Source: Actinomycetota bacterium | Lineage (GTDB): Bacteria; Actinomycetota; Humimicrobiia; Humimicrobiales; Humimicrobiaceae | Direction of reading: 5' to 3' | Assembly: GCA_023475715.1 (NCBI GenBank) | Contig: JAMCVO010000569.1 | Location: forward strand, 1-9,160 | Length of the DNA: 9,160 nt | Part shown: one piece after another, positions 1 to 5,694 of the stretch | Layout of the letters: every line of letters begins with the position of its first letter | Position numbering within the stretch: position 1 is the stretch's first letter | Position numbers and translations under genes: made by a program | Notes under the pieces: generated by a model | The model's database searches: none | Seen by the model: only the letters and a program-made list of their open reading frames with translations | Told to the model about the DNA's origin: nothing

Positions 1-24
1 TGACTGCTATATCTAATCTCTTCC
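1..24. repeat. Terminal foldback: inverted copy of 122-145
   Basis: Bases 1-24 are an exact reverse complement of 122-145, which lies inside the dehydrogenase gene. The match stops at base 25. In the gene's frame these bases read a stop codon and then residues unlike an SDR, whereas from base 25 onward the translation is convincing SDR sequence. The segment is therefore not native upstream sequence but a foldback at the contig edge, most likely an amplification or assembly artefact. Confidence 0.9.
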
Positions 25-636
25 GAAATTAAAAAAATTGGAACCAAATCCCTGGCGATCAAAGCAGACTGCAGCGCAATAGAAGATATTGAAAATATGA
101 TTAACATTGTTAAAAAAGAATGGAAGAGATTAGATATAGCAGTCAATAATGCCGGGATATCAATCAGGGGAAACGCAGAAAATTTTCCTATTGAAGATTG
201 GGACAAAGTTATGAATTTGAATTTAAGGGGTTCTTTTCTATGTGCACAGCAGGAAGCTAAAATAATGATACCTCAAAAGTATGGAAAAATAATTTTTACT
301 TCCTCGAGATCTGCTGTAATGATAAACAGGCCTCAATTTCAAATATCTTATAGTGTTTCCAAAGCAGGGTTAGAACACCTTACCAGATGTTTGGCTGTAG
401 AATGGATACCATACGGGATTTATGTCAATTGTATCAGTCCCGGGGCCGTGTATACTACTGCATTGGAAGCAAAGGATTTAAAACCCATGGTGAAAATTTG
501 GGAAGATCAATATCCCATAAAGAGGCTTGGCAATGTTGATGAATTTAAAGGGGCAGTCGTTTTCCTGGCATCCGATGTATCAACTTTCGTGGTAGGGGAA
601 ATAATGTCCATTGACGGAGGATTAACCCTTTATTGA
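25..636 (+). CDS. Short-chain dehydrogenase/reductase (SDR), 5'-truncated
   Basis: This is a classical SDR, an NAD(P)-dependent oxidoreductase expected in the cytosol that acts on a hydroxyl or keto group of a sugar, polyol or 3-oxoacyl substrate. The N-terminal glycine-rich cofactor loop is missing because the window starts inside the gene; about 45 residues are lost. Visible landmarks are NNAG (145-156), the catalytic Ser in TSS (298-306), the YSVSK catalytic Tyr/Lys (349-363), the CISPGAV segment and the C-terminal DGG ending typical of the family. An ATG at 97 is internal, not the start: open SDR-like sequence extends upstream to base 25, where a foldback begins. The gene ends 25 bp before the LacI-type regulator, so the two are probably co-transcribed. 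The substrate cannot be assigned; context suggests sugar or polyol oxidation. Confidence 0.9.
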   Translation, partial: EIKKIGTKSLAIKADCSAIEDIENMINIVKKEWKRLDIAVNNAGISIRGNAENFPIEDWDKVMNLNLRGSFLCAQQEAKIMIPQKYGKIIFTSSRSAVMINRPQFQISYSVSKAGLEHLTRCLAVEWIPYGIYVNCISPGAVYTTALEAKDLKPMVKIWEDQYPIKRLGNVDEFKGAVVFLASDVSTFVVGEIMSIDGGLTLY

Positions 637-661
637 TGATGATTATTATAATGATAAATAA

Positions 662-1690
662 ATGATAAAGAAAATAACAATAAAAGATATTGCGAGAGAA
701 GCAGAGGTTTCGATAGCAACTGTTTCAAATGTATTAAATGAGAAGGATTTTGTAAATACTGCAATAAAGAAAAGAGTCAAAGAAGTTATTTCAAAGTATA
801 ATTTCAGGACAAATATTTCAGCAAGTATTCTCAGAAAAAAAATTTCCAAACTTATAGGAATTATAATTCCTGACAGTTCAAACCTGGTATTTTCACAAAT
901 TGGAAAAGAAATTGAGAATATTTTGTCTGAATATGACTATAATGTTGTTATATGCAATAGCAATTACGATATAAAAAAAGATATAAATCATATAAATGTT
1001 CTAATATCCAGGAGTATAGACGGACTAATCATCATACCTTCAAAAGAAGATATCAATATTTTTCAAAACATAAAAAATGAAAATATACCTATTGTGGTAA
1101 TAGACAGGGCAATTGAAGGTTTAAAAGCAGATTTTGTTATGAGCAATGATTACAATGTTATGATTGAAATAATTGATTATTTGGTAAATCTTGGTCACAA
1201 AAAAATAGCATATATTAACAGGGAAGTAGATTTATATCATAGCATAAAAAGATTTCAGGGGTATGTGGATGGACTGAAAAAAAATAATTTAAATTTTTTA
1301 AAAGAGCTTGTAACGGATGATGGTGGATTATCTCTGCAGGACGGCTACCGTGAAATGGAAAAATTTTTAACAATGGAAAACAAAAAAAAGCCCACTGCAA
1401 TTATTGCTTTTAATGATATTATTGCTATAGGAGCAATAAGAGCTATAAAAGATAAGAATTTTAAAATTCCAGAAGATTTTTCGATACTTGGATTTGATAA
1501 TATTTTTTTTGATGAATATCTTGAAACAAAATTAACCTCAGTTACTGCAAATAAAAAAGAAATTGCAGAGCTTACCGTCCAGCTCCTTTTGAAAAGGATT
1601 AATGGGGATAGCAGTGAACCAAAATGGGCTTTAAACCACAGGCAATTAATAGTAAGAGATACTACTGCGCAACCAGAAAAAATTGTCTAA
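662..1690 (+). CDS. LacI-family transcriptional regulator
   Basis: A 342-residue protein of full family length. Residues 5-26 form the LacI helix-turn-helix (ITIKDIAREAEVS, then TVSNVLN). Residues about 47-58 form the hinge helix, with Leu57 at the position that intercalates into the central CpG of operators in PurR/LacI. From about residue 64 (LIGIIIPD) a periplasmic-binding-protein-like effector domain runs to the C-terminus, with a typical GFDN segment and final ELTVQLLLKRI helix. It should repress sugar-catabolism genes and be released by a sugar or sugar phosphate; the ligand is unknown. The start at 662 is the only good one, but no clear Shine-Dalgarno precedes it, so translation may be weak or coupled to the upstream SDR 25 bp away. 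Likely targets are the palindromes at 1729-1757, just downstream of the gene. Confidence 0.95.
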   Translation: MIKKITIKDIAREAEVSIATVSNVLNEKDFVNTAIKKRVKEVISKYNFRTNISASILRKKISKLIGIIIPDSSNLVFSQIGKEIENILSEYDYNVVICNSNYDIKKDINHINVLISRSIDGLIIIPSKEDINIFQNIKNENIPIVVIDRAIEGLKADFVMSNDYNVMIEIIDYLVNLGHKKIAYINREVDLYHSIKRFQGYVDGLKKNNLNFLKELVTDDGGLSLQDGYREMEKFLTMENKKKPTAIIAFNDIIAIGAIRAIKDKNFKIPEDFSILGFDNIFFDEYLETKLTSVTANKKEIAELTVQLLLKRINGDSSEPKWALNHRQLIVRDTTAQPEKIV

Positions 1691-1717
1691 TTATTTTTTA
1701 ATAATCATATTAAAAAG

Positions 1718-1746
1718 TGGACAATAAATTTAAAACGTTTTAAAAT
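1718..1746 (+). promoter_or_regulatory. Predicted sigma-A promoter of the zinc dehydrogenase gene
   Basis: TGGACA at 1718-1723 (one mismatch to TTGACA), a 17-bp spacer, then TAAAAT at 1741-1746 (one mismatch to TATAAT). Transcription would start near 1753, leaving a leader of about 105 nt before the ATG at 1858. Palindromes occupy the spacer, the -10 and the start region, which is the arrangement of a repressed promoter. Assigned by consensus match only. Confidence 0.6.
1729..1744. promoter_or_regulatory. Candidate LacI-family operator 1
   Basis: TTTAAAACGTTTTAAA is a perfect 16-bp palindrome centred on CpG. It extends to 24 bp (1725-1748) with one mismatched pair. An even palindrome with central CG is the standard LacI-family operator form, and the regulator gene ends 38 bp upstream. 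It lies across the spacer and the -10 of the predicted promoter, so bound repressor would block RNA polymerase. Binding by this particular regulator is inferred. Confidence 0.7.
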
Positions 1747-1757
1747 TAAACCGTTTA
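1747..1757. promoter_or_regulatory. Candidate LacI-family operator 2 (weak, odd-length)
   Basis: TAAAC-C-GTTTA is an 11-bp palindrome around a central C at 1752. Its centre lies about 15.5 bp from that of the stronger palindrome. It sits right after the -10 element, over the expected transcription start. It shares the GTTT half-site with the neighbouring operator. The extra central base makes it imperfect; it could be a secondary site. Confidence 0.4.
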
Positions 1758-1857
1758 TAATTAATATTGCAGTATTAAAAAAATTAAAGTATCCAACCCA
1801 GGGTGTAGTTTCTGCAAATAATATGTTAAAAATTCATTATTTTAATGAAAGGAAAAA

Positions 1858-2865
1858 ATGAAACAAATAGTTACACAAAAACCTGGAACTCTTATTTACA
1901 GGGATATTGCCGATCCTATTGTTAAAAAGGACGAAGTATTAATAGAAGTGAAGTCAATCGGAATTTGCAACTCGGATGTTGCACCCTATAAAGGGAAAAT
2001 ACTTGATATCATGCCGCTTCCTTTTGTGATGGGACATGAATTTGGAGGTATAATAAAAGAAATCAACAGCAAAACAGATAATTTCAAAATTGGGGATAAA
2101 GTCTCGGTTTATCCACAGCTAAACTGCGGGTCTTGCTATTATTGCAATAATGGAATGGAACATTTATGTGCAAATCAATCTATGTTCGGTTCTCCAAAGC
2201 TTGAAGGAGCTATGTCTGAATTTATTGCCGTCCCTGTAAAAAACCTGGTAAAGATGAGTGATTCTTTTAATATTGAATATGCCGGATTGATAGAGCCCGC
2301 TACAGTTTCGCTGCATGCCGTAGGAGATGTAAAAGATTTAAATGTTGTAGTAATAGGTACAGGTGCAATTGGTGCAATGATGTGCTCTATATTAAAACAG
2401 AATAATTGTAAATTTATTGCAATGGATATAGAGGACAGGGCACTGGAAATAGCAAAGAATCTCGAGGCTGACCTTGCAGTTAATCTAAAAAATACTCAAA
2501 GAAAAAAAATAATTGAAGATTATCTTGGTGAAGAAAAAGCAGATGTGATAGTTCTGGCACATATAGATAAGGAAAACATGGATTTTGCAATGGATTTGGT
2601 TAGGAAGCATGGTTTGATAATTTTAATGGCAACCCCGCCTAAATCATTGGAATTTGATTTATATACACCTCTTTTCAAAGAGCTGACTTTAAAATGGAGT
2701 ATTTGTTACAGTTATAAGGAATTTGAAAAAGCAGCAAGACTGATTGAAAAAGGCGTTATAGATGCCAAAAAGATTATAACCAATATATTTCCTTTTGAGA
2801 AAGCAAAGGAAGCATTTGAATATAAAGCAAATAATTTTGCCCTAAAAGTGATAATTAAAAATTGA
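1858..2865 (+). CDS. Zinc-dependent medium-chain alcohol/polyol dehydrogenase
   Basis: A 335-residue MDR-superfamily dehydrogenase, close in plan to sorbitol, threonine and galactitol-1-phosphate dehydrogenases. Catalytic zinc ligands are Cys37 (in GICNSDV), His60 and Glu61 (MGHE). The structural zinc site is the four cysteines 90, 93, 96 and 104. The Rossmann glycine motif GTGAIG is at 167-172, with an Asp ending the next strand (AMDIED), which favours NAD+ over NADP+. The usual GICGSD reads GICNSD here, a minor change. It should oxidise a secondary alcohol of a polyol, sugar or sugar acid; the exact substrate cannot be called. AAAGGA at 1848-1853 is the ribosome site for the ATG. It lies behind a promoter carrying LacI-type palindromes and is probably controlled by the adjacent regulator. 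Confidence 0.93.
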   Translation: MKQIVTQKPGTLIYRDIADPIVKKDEVLIEVKSIGICNSDVAPYKGKILDIMPLPFVMGHEFGGIIKEINSKTDNFKIGDKVSVYPQLNCGSCYYCNNGMEHLCANQSMFGSPKLEGAMSEFIAVPVKNLVKMSDSFNIEYAGLIEPATVSLHAVGDVKDLNVVVIGTGAIGAMMCSILKQNNCKFIAMDIEDRALEIAKNLEADLAVNLKNTQRKKIIEDYLGEEKADVIVLAHIDKENMDFAMDLVRKHGLIILMATPPKSLEFDLYTPLFKELTLKWSICYSYKEFEKAARLIEKGVIDAKKIITNIFPFEKAKEAFEYKANNFALKVIIKN

Positions 2866-3061
2866 ATTGAAACTTAGAAGAATTATAGTTTCCACTTGCC
2901 GAATCCCATAGTCTATAAAGTTACTTCTGATTTGCCATCAATTGTTTATGTGTAAGATGTTTGATAAATCTTATAAAACCTATAAAAATATTATAAAGAT
3001 AAAATATTATTGACTCAGCTCTTGCCTGATCTACATTGGGAGGAGTAAGACAGATATTGTT

Positions 3062-3068
3062 AAGGAGG
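3062..3068 (+). promoter_or_regulatory. Strong Shine-Dalgarno deciding a GTG start
   Basis: AAGGAGG lies 7 nt before GTG 3076, directly after an in-frame TAA (3073-3075). This is the best ribosome site in the window and is the main reason to take the small ORF behind it seriously. Confidence 0.6.
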
Positions 3069-3075
3069 AAGCTAA

Positions 3076-3264
3076 GTGGTTAACGAAATATTTGATGTAT
3101 ATGACTGGTCAAAGGGCTCTCCGGTGATTGGCGTCGGCTGGCATATCCTTGGAGAGGAGGTTTCTTGTGCATGGACCCTACTGCAGTTAATAAAAATTTC
3201 TCATCCAAATTTTCGTTCCATGTTTATAGAAGAATGGCAAAAAAGGTTCAAAGAAAAATATTAA
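3076..3264 (+). CDS. Small unrecognised ORF before thiolase (possible gene remnant)
   Basis: A 62-residue frame starting at GTG behind AAGGAGG and ending 16 bp before the preferred thiolase start. I do not recognise the family. The peptide has an aromatic, glycine-rich middle ([10 protein letters not shown], then CAWTLLQL) and a basic end ([11 protein letters not shown]). There is no signal peptide or clear membrane segment. Its middle reads like the interior of an enzyme rather than a complete small protein. Another frame open from 3014 to 3124 also has protein-like composition ([16 protein letters not shown]), so the two could be halves of one older gene broken by a frameshift near 3105-3125. 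It is either a genuine small leader ORF or a remnant. The 210 bp upstream (2866-3075) hold no gene or terminator that I can support. Confidence 0.4.
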   Translation: MVNEIFDVYDWSKGSPVIGVGWHILGEEVSCAWTLLQLIKISHPNFRSMFIEEWQKRFKEKY

Positions 3265-3265
3265 A

Positions 3266-3273
3266 AGAAAGGA
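3266..3273 (+). promoter_or_regulatory. Shine-Dalgarno favouring the second ATG of thiolase
   Basis: AGAAAGGA ends 1 nt before ATG 3275 but 7 nt before ATG 3281. The spacing favours 3281, which also gives the family's usual N-terminus (short Met-Lys lead, then a strand, then ACRTAIG). Confidence 0.6.
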
Positions 3274-3280
3274 TATGAAA

Positions 3281-4474
3281 ATGAAATCCGTTTATATAAT
3301 TAGTGCATGCAGAACTGCTATAGGTTCTTTTGGGGGAGCCTTTAAAGAAATACCTGCTATAGTATTAGGGCAAACAGCAGTAAAAGAATTATTAAAAAGA
3401 GCAGGAGTTTCTGCCGGCAAAGTAGATGAAGTGATAATGGGCAATGTTCTGCAAGCCGGCCTTGGTCAAAATCCGGCAAGACAGGCAGCAGTAGGCGCCG
3501 GGATTTCTTATGAGGTTCCTTCAATGACTATAAATAAGGTTTGCGGTTCAAGTCTTACAGCTGTAAATATTGCTTCTCAGATTATTCAATCGGGAAATGC
3601 TGACTGCATAATTGCAGGCGGTATGGAAAATATGTCACAGGCTCCATTTCTATTAAAGAATTACAGATGGGGTAACAAGATGGGTAACAGTGAAGTGGTA
3701 GATGAAATGGTTTTTGATGGGTTATGGGACATATTTAATAATTACCATATGGGAATAACTGCAGAAAATATTGCAGAAAAATATTGTGTAACCAGAGACG
3801 ATCAGGATAGTTTTGCCTGGAGTTCACAAATGAAAACCCTAAATGCAATAAAAGAAGGAAAGTTTGAAGAAGAGATAGTTTCGGTGGAAGTGCACCAAAA
3901 AAAAGGCGATATGGTAGAGGTTAGAAAAGATGAATACCCAAGGTCAGATACCACAAAAGAAAAACTTGCCGGCCTAAAACCGGCATTTAAAAAGGATGGA
4001 ACTGTAACTGCAGGAAATTCCTCGGGCATTAATGATGGAGCCGCTGCAGTTTTACTGGCAAGTGAGGATTTTGCCAAAAAGAATGATATAAAACCAATGG
4101 CTAAAATAATATCAGGTGGCTCAAAGGGAGTCGATCCAGCTATTATGGGTTTGGGACCGGTGCTTTCAGTAAGGCAGGCTTTAAATAAAGCCAATCTTAA
4201 TATAAAAGAAATTGGGTTATTTGAGGTAAATGAAGCATTTGCAGCACAGTCAATTGCTGTAGCCAGTGAGCTTAATTTAAATATGGATATTGTTAATGTA
4301 AATGGCGGAGCAATAGCACTGGGCCATCCAATAGGTGCATCCGGTGCAAGGATTTTAGTTACTCTAATATATGAGATGATAAGGAGACATGAGAAGTATG
4401 GACTTGCAACTCTTTGTATTGGAGGCGGTATGGGAGAAGCAATAATTATAACAAGAGATTCCTCATGTAATTAA
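3281..4474 (+). CDS. Acetyl-CoA C-acetyltransferase (thiolase)
   Basis: A full-length class II thiolase of 397 residues from ATG 3281 (399 from ATG 3275). It condenses two acetyl-CoA to acetoacetyl-CoA, or cleaves 3-ketoacyl-CoA in reverse, in the cytosol as a probable tetramer. Numbering from ATG 3275: nucleophilic Cys90 in NKVCGSS; the NEAFA motif; His351 in [10 protein letters not shown]; catalytic Cys381 in CIGGGMGEA. The N-terminal RTAIGSFGG block is intact. Nothing is missing, so the enzyme should be active. It is followed 43 bp later by a broken enoyl-CoA hydratase, so an acyl-CoA segment once continued downstream. It could serve butyrate-type fermentation, ketone use or degradation of short 3-oxoacyl-CoA. 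Paralogues are too similar to give a firm gene symbol. Confidence 0.96.
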   Translation: MKSVYIISACRTAIGSFGGAFKEIPAIVLGQTAVKELLKRAGVSAGKVDEVIMGNVLQAGLGQNPARQAAVGAGISYEVPSMTINKVCGSSLTAVNIASQIIQSGNADCIIAGGMENMSQAPFLLKNYRWGNKMGNSEVVDEMVFDGLWDIFNNYHMGITAENIAEKYCVTRDDQDSFAWSSQMKTLNAIKEGKFEEEIVSVEVHQKKGDMVEVRKDEYPRSDTTKEKLAGLKPAFKKDGTVTAGNSSGINDGAAAVLLASEDFAKKNDIKPMAKIISGGSKGVDPAIMGLGPVLSVRQALNKANLNIKEIGLFEVNEAFAAQSIAVASELNLNMDIVNVNGGAIALGHPIGASGARILVTLIYEMIRRHEKYGLATLCIGGGMGEAIIITRDSSCN

Positions 4475-4517
4475 ATTCATATAAGACTTATAAAATATTA
4501 TTAATTTTAAACATATT

Positions 4518-4918
4518 ATGGAAAAGATTTTATATAATAAAAATGAACATATTGGAATGATTACCATTTCCTGTTCGGAATCTTTAAACATTTTAAATTC
4601 CGATCTTTTACTGGATCTGAATAAAATTTTGGAGGTTGTAAAAAATGATAGGGATATTTATTGTAGAAGAAGAAGTATTAACGGAAGAGTCAATGAATTT
4701 AGCAAAAAATAGCAGGTAATGCGCCAATTGCTGTAAGTTTAGCCAAGACAGCCATTGATCACGGGGTTGGGCTTGACGGCTGCAGTTCCGTTTCTTATGA
4801 GCTGGAGGTCTTTGCACAATGTTTTGCTACAGAAGATCAGAAGGATGCCATGAGTGCTTTTATCAATAATGTTAATTTTATAACAACGAAAGGGGAAAAA
4901 TGGACATTACAGGCATGA
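4518..4918 (+). pseudogene. Enoyl-CoA hydratase/crotonase, internally deleted and frameshifted
   Basis: The first 48 codons or so read as a crotonase N-terminus (MEKILYNKNEHIGMITI, a poorly conserved stretch, then LNSDLLLDLNKILEVV). At about 4655-4663 the sequence jumps to the C-terminal third in a different frame (VEEEVLTEESMNLAK from 4663). After a run of six A at 4704-4709 it changes frame again to IAGNAPIAVSLAKTAI and FAQCFATEDQK, closing at TGA 4916-4918. About 130 central residues are absent, including the oxyanion-hole region and the catalytic glutamates, so no active enzyme can be made. Intact homologues hydrate trans-2-enoyl-CoA. The loss could be true gene decay or a deletion chimera; the A-run slip could also be a sequencing error. 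Its tail overlaps the start of the aldolase remnant by 19 bp. Confidence 0.85.
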
Positions 4919-5187
4919 GAAAAGCTCTAGACGATGGAAAAATGATTATCGGCACCTGTGTTACCGAATGCAGGAACAGGCAAATTGGCAGAATCTTTGC
5001 CAACTTTGGTTTTGATTTTCTAATAATTGAATGCGAGCATAGCTCATATGAGCTTGAAACAGTTGCCGACATGATAGTTATATCCAAGCTCTCAGGAATA
5101 GTACCGCTTGTAAAAATAGGCGAATACAGCTACGCCACTTTCTCAAGGCTTCTTGACGCAGGCGCTGAAGATAATATTAAAAATTAA
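4900..5187 (+). pseudogene. HpcH/HpaI-family aldolase, N-terminal third only
   Basis: Ninety-five residues from ATG 4900, with AAAGGGG at 4889-4895 as the ribosome site. The start matches class II pyruvate aldolases (HpaI, GarL, 2-keto-3-deoxy-rhamnonate aldolase): LDDGKMIIGT, ANFGFDFLIIECEH, then ETVADMI, IVPLVKI and LLDAGAE. Family members are about 250 residues. Here similarity stops after DAGAE near 5171 and the frame ends five residues later. The metal-binding Glu/Asp and the rest of the barrel are lost, so this is a 3'-truncated remnant. Intact relatives cleave 2-keto-3-deoxy sugar acids to pyruvate plus an aldehyde, which fits a sugar-acid pathway next to the dehydrogenases. The 3' part is not found elsewhere in the window. 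Confidence 0.85.
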
Positions 5188-5256
5188 GTTATTTAAAAAA
5201 AGGTTCTCAGGCTGCTTCTTTCAAATAATTTTTAACTGACATATTTTAAAATATTC

Positions 5257-5285
5257 TTGACAAAGTTGTTGCTGTGTATTACGAT
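5257..5285 (+). promoter_or_regulatory. Predicted sigma-A promoter with perfect -35
   Basis: TTGACA at 5257-5262, a 17-bp spacer, TACGAT at 5280-5285 (4 of 6 to TATAAT). The start point would fall near 5292, inside the tandem palindromes that follow. The region 5188-5256 before it holds no recognisable gene or clear terminator. No intact gene lies immediately downstream; the first reading frame met is a VOC-protein remnant, so the original target may have been deleted. Confidence 0.6.
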
Positions 5286-5298
5286 TGAAATGTTTCAA
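5285..5298. promoter_or_regulatory. Candidate LacI-type operator 3
   Basis: TTGAAA-TG-TTTCAA: perfect 6-bp arms around a central TG. This is the LacI-family layout with CG changed to TG. It abuts the -10 and covers the predicted start point. The half-site GTTTCAA differs from the GTTTTAA upstream of the dehydrogenase by one base, so either the same repressor tolerates both or a paralogue binds here. Confidence 0.55.
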
Positions 5299-5301
5299 AA
5301 T

Positions 5302-5313
5302 TGTAACGTTTCA
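5302..5313. promoter_or_regulatory. Candidate LacI-type operator 4
   Basis: TGTAACGTTTCA: central CG with one mismatched pair in 6-bp arms. Its centre is 16 bp from that of the preceding palindrome, close to the spacing seen between the pair at 1729-1757. Together they would allow side-by-side or looped repressor binding just downstream of the -10. Confidence 0.5.
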
Positions 5314-5349
5314 TTAAATGATTGATAAAAATAGCAAGACAATCTCAAT

Positions 5350-5538
5350 TTGGGAAAAAATAGAAGAACGATGGCTTTTGAGGTCGATAACATCGATAGT
5401 TGTCTTGGGAGATTAAAGATATATGAGGTTGAATTAATAGACAAAGAACCTCGCTCTGGTTCTCATGGTAAGATAGCATTCTTAAGACCTGAATTGTATG
5501 ACAAGATTTATATAGAATTATTTCAAAAATACATATAG
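5350..5538 (+). pseudogene. VOC-family (methylmalonyl-CoA epimerase-like) C-terminal remnant
   Basis: Sixty-two codons from TTG 5350, or about 55 from ATG 5371. They match the second half of methylmalonyl-CoA epimerase and related glyoxalase-fold proteins: MAFEVDNID, then VELIDKEPRSG.HGKIAFL, ending in IYIELFQK, where the Glu is the usual last metal ligand. A complete protein has about 130-150 residues; the first beta-alpha-beta-beta-beta module is missing. An in-frame TAG lies at 5332-5334 and no ribosome site precedes the TTG. The His usually found just before AFEV is not present (RRTMAFEV). It is therefore a 5'-truncated remnant; intact relatives interconvert the epimers of methylmalonyl-CoA. 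It starts just downstream of a promoter with operators, suggesting that a deletion fused unrelated sequences. Confidence 0.75.
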
Positions 5539-5600
5539 TTAGCTGAATTAAAAACGACACTATAACAAAAGATAAGCATCGGTATTTGGTTCTTATTGTT

Positions 5601-5628
5601 TTGTTTAAATATGAAAAATGTTTAAAAT
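5601..5628 (+). promoter_or_regulatory. Possible promoter of the UroD-family operon
   Basis: TTGTTT (5601-5606), a 16-bp spacer, TAAAAT (5623-5628). The -10 is good, the -35 is moderate. The position suits transcription of the gene at 5695, with the 5644-5666 inverted repeat falling shortly after the start point. In such AT-rich DNA chance matches are common. Confidence 0.35.
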
Positions 5629-5643
5629 CTAATTAATTAATAT

Positions 5644-5666
5644 TATTGTCAAACAAATTGACAATA
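5644..5666. promoter_or_regulatory. Inverted repeat, candidate operator before the UroD-family gene
   Basis: TATTGTCAA, 5-bp spacer ACAAA, TTGACAATA: perfect 9-bp arms, 28 bp before the ATG at 5695. It lacks the central CG of LacI-type sites and looks more like a site for a different dimeric regulator (GntR-like spacing) or a short mRNA hairpin. No U-tract follows, so it is not an intrinsic terminator. Confidence 0.55.
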
Positions 5667-5694
5667 TGGAGACTTGTGGAGGAATTAATAAAAT

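Noticed and set aside
97..99. ATG 97 as the start of the SDR
   Set aside because: SDR-like sequence continues upstream in frame to base 25, and a start here would remove the family's cofactor-binding N-terminus.
2952..2974. TAAGAT...ATCTTA stem after the zinc dehydrogenase gene as a terminator
   Set aside because: Six A/T-rich pairs with a large loop and no U-tract; too weak to support in this base composition.
3802..4194. Long open frame on the minus strand inside the thiolase gene
   Set aside because: It is fully antisense to a well-conserved thiolase; its composition mirrors the sense codons and it has no ribosome site or family resemblance.
4482..4494. TATAAGACTTATA palindrome after thiolase
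   Set aside because: Short and almost all A/T, with no promoter or regulator context; likely chance.
5285..5313. Calling the tandem palindromes CcpA cre sites
   Set aside because: Cre sites are 14-bp TGWAANCGNTNWCA. These have 12- to 14-bp cores with different spacing, fitting a generic LacI-family operator better.
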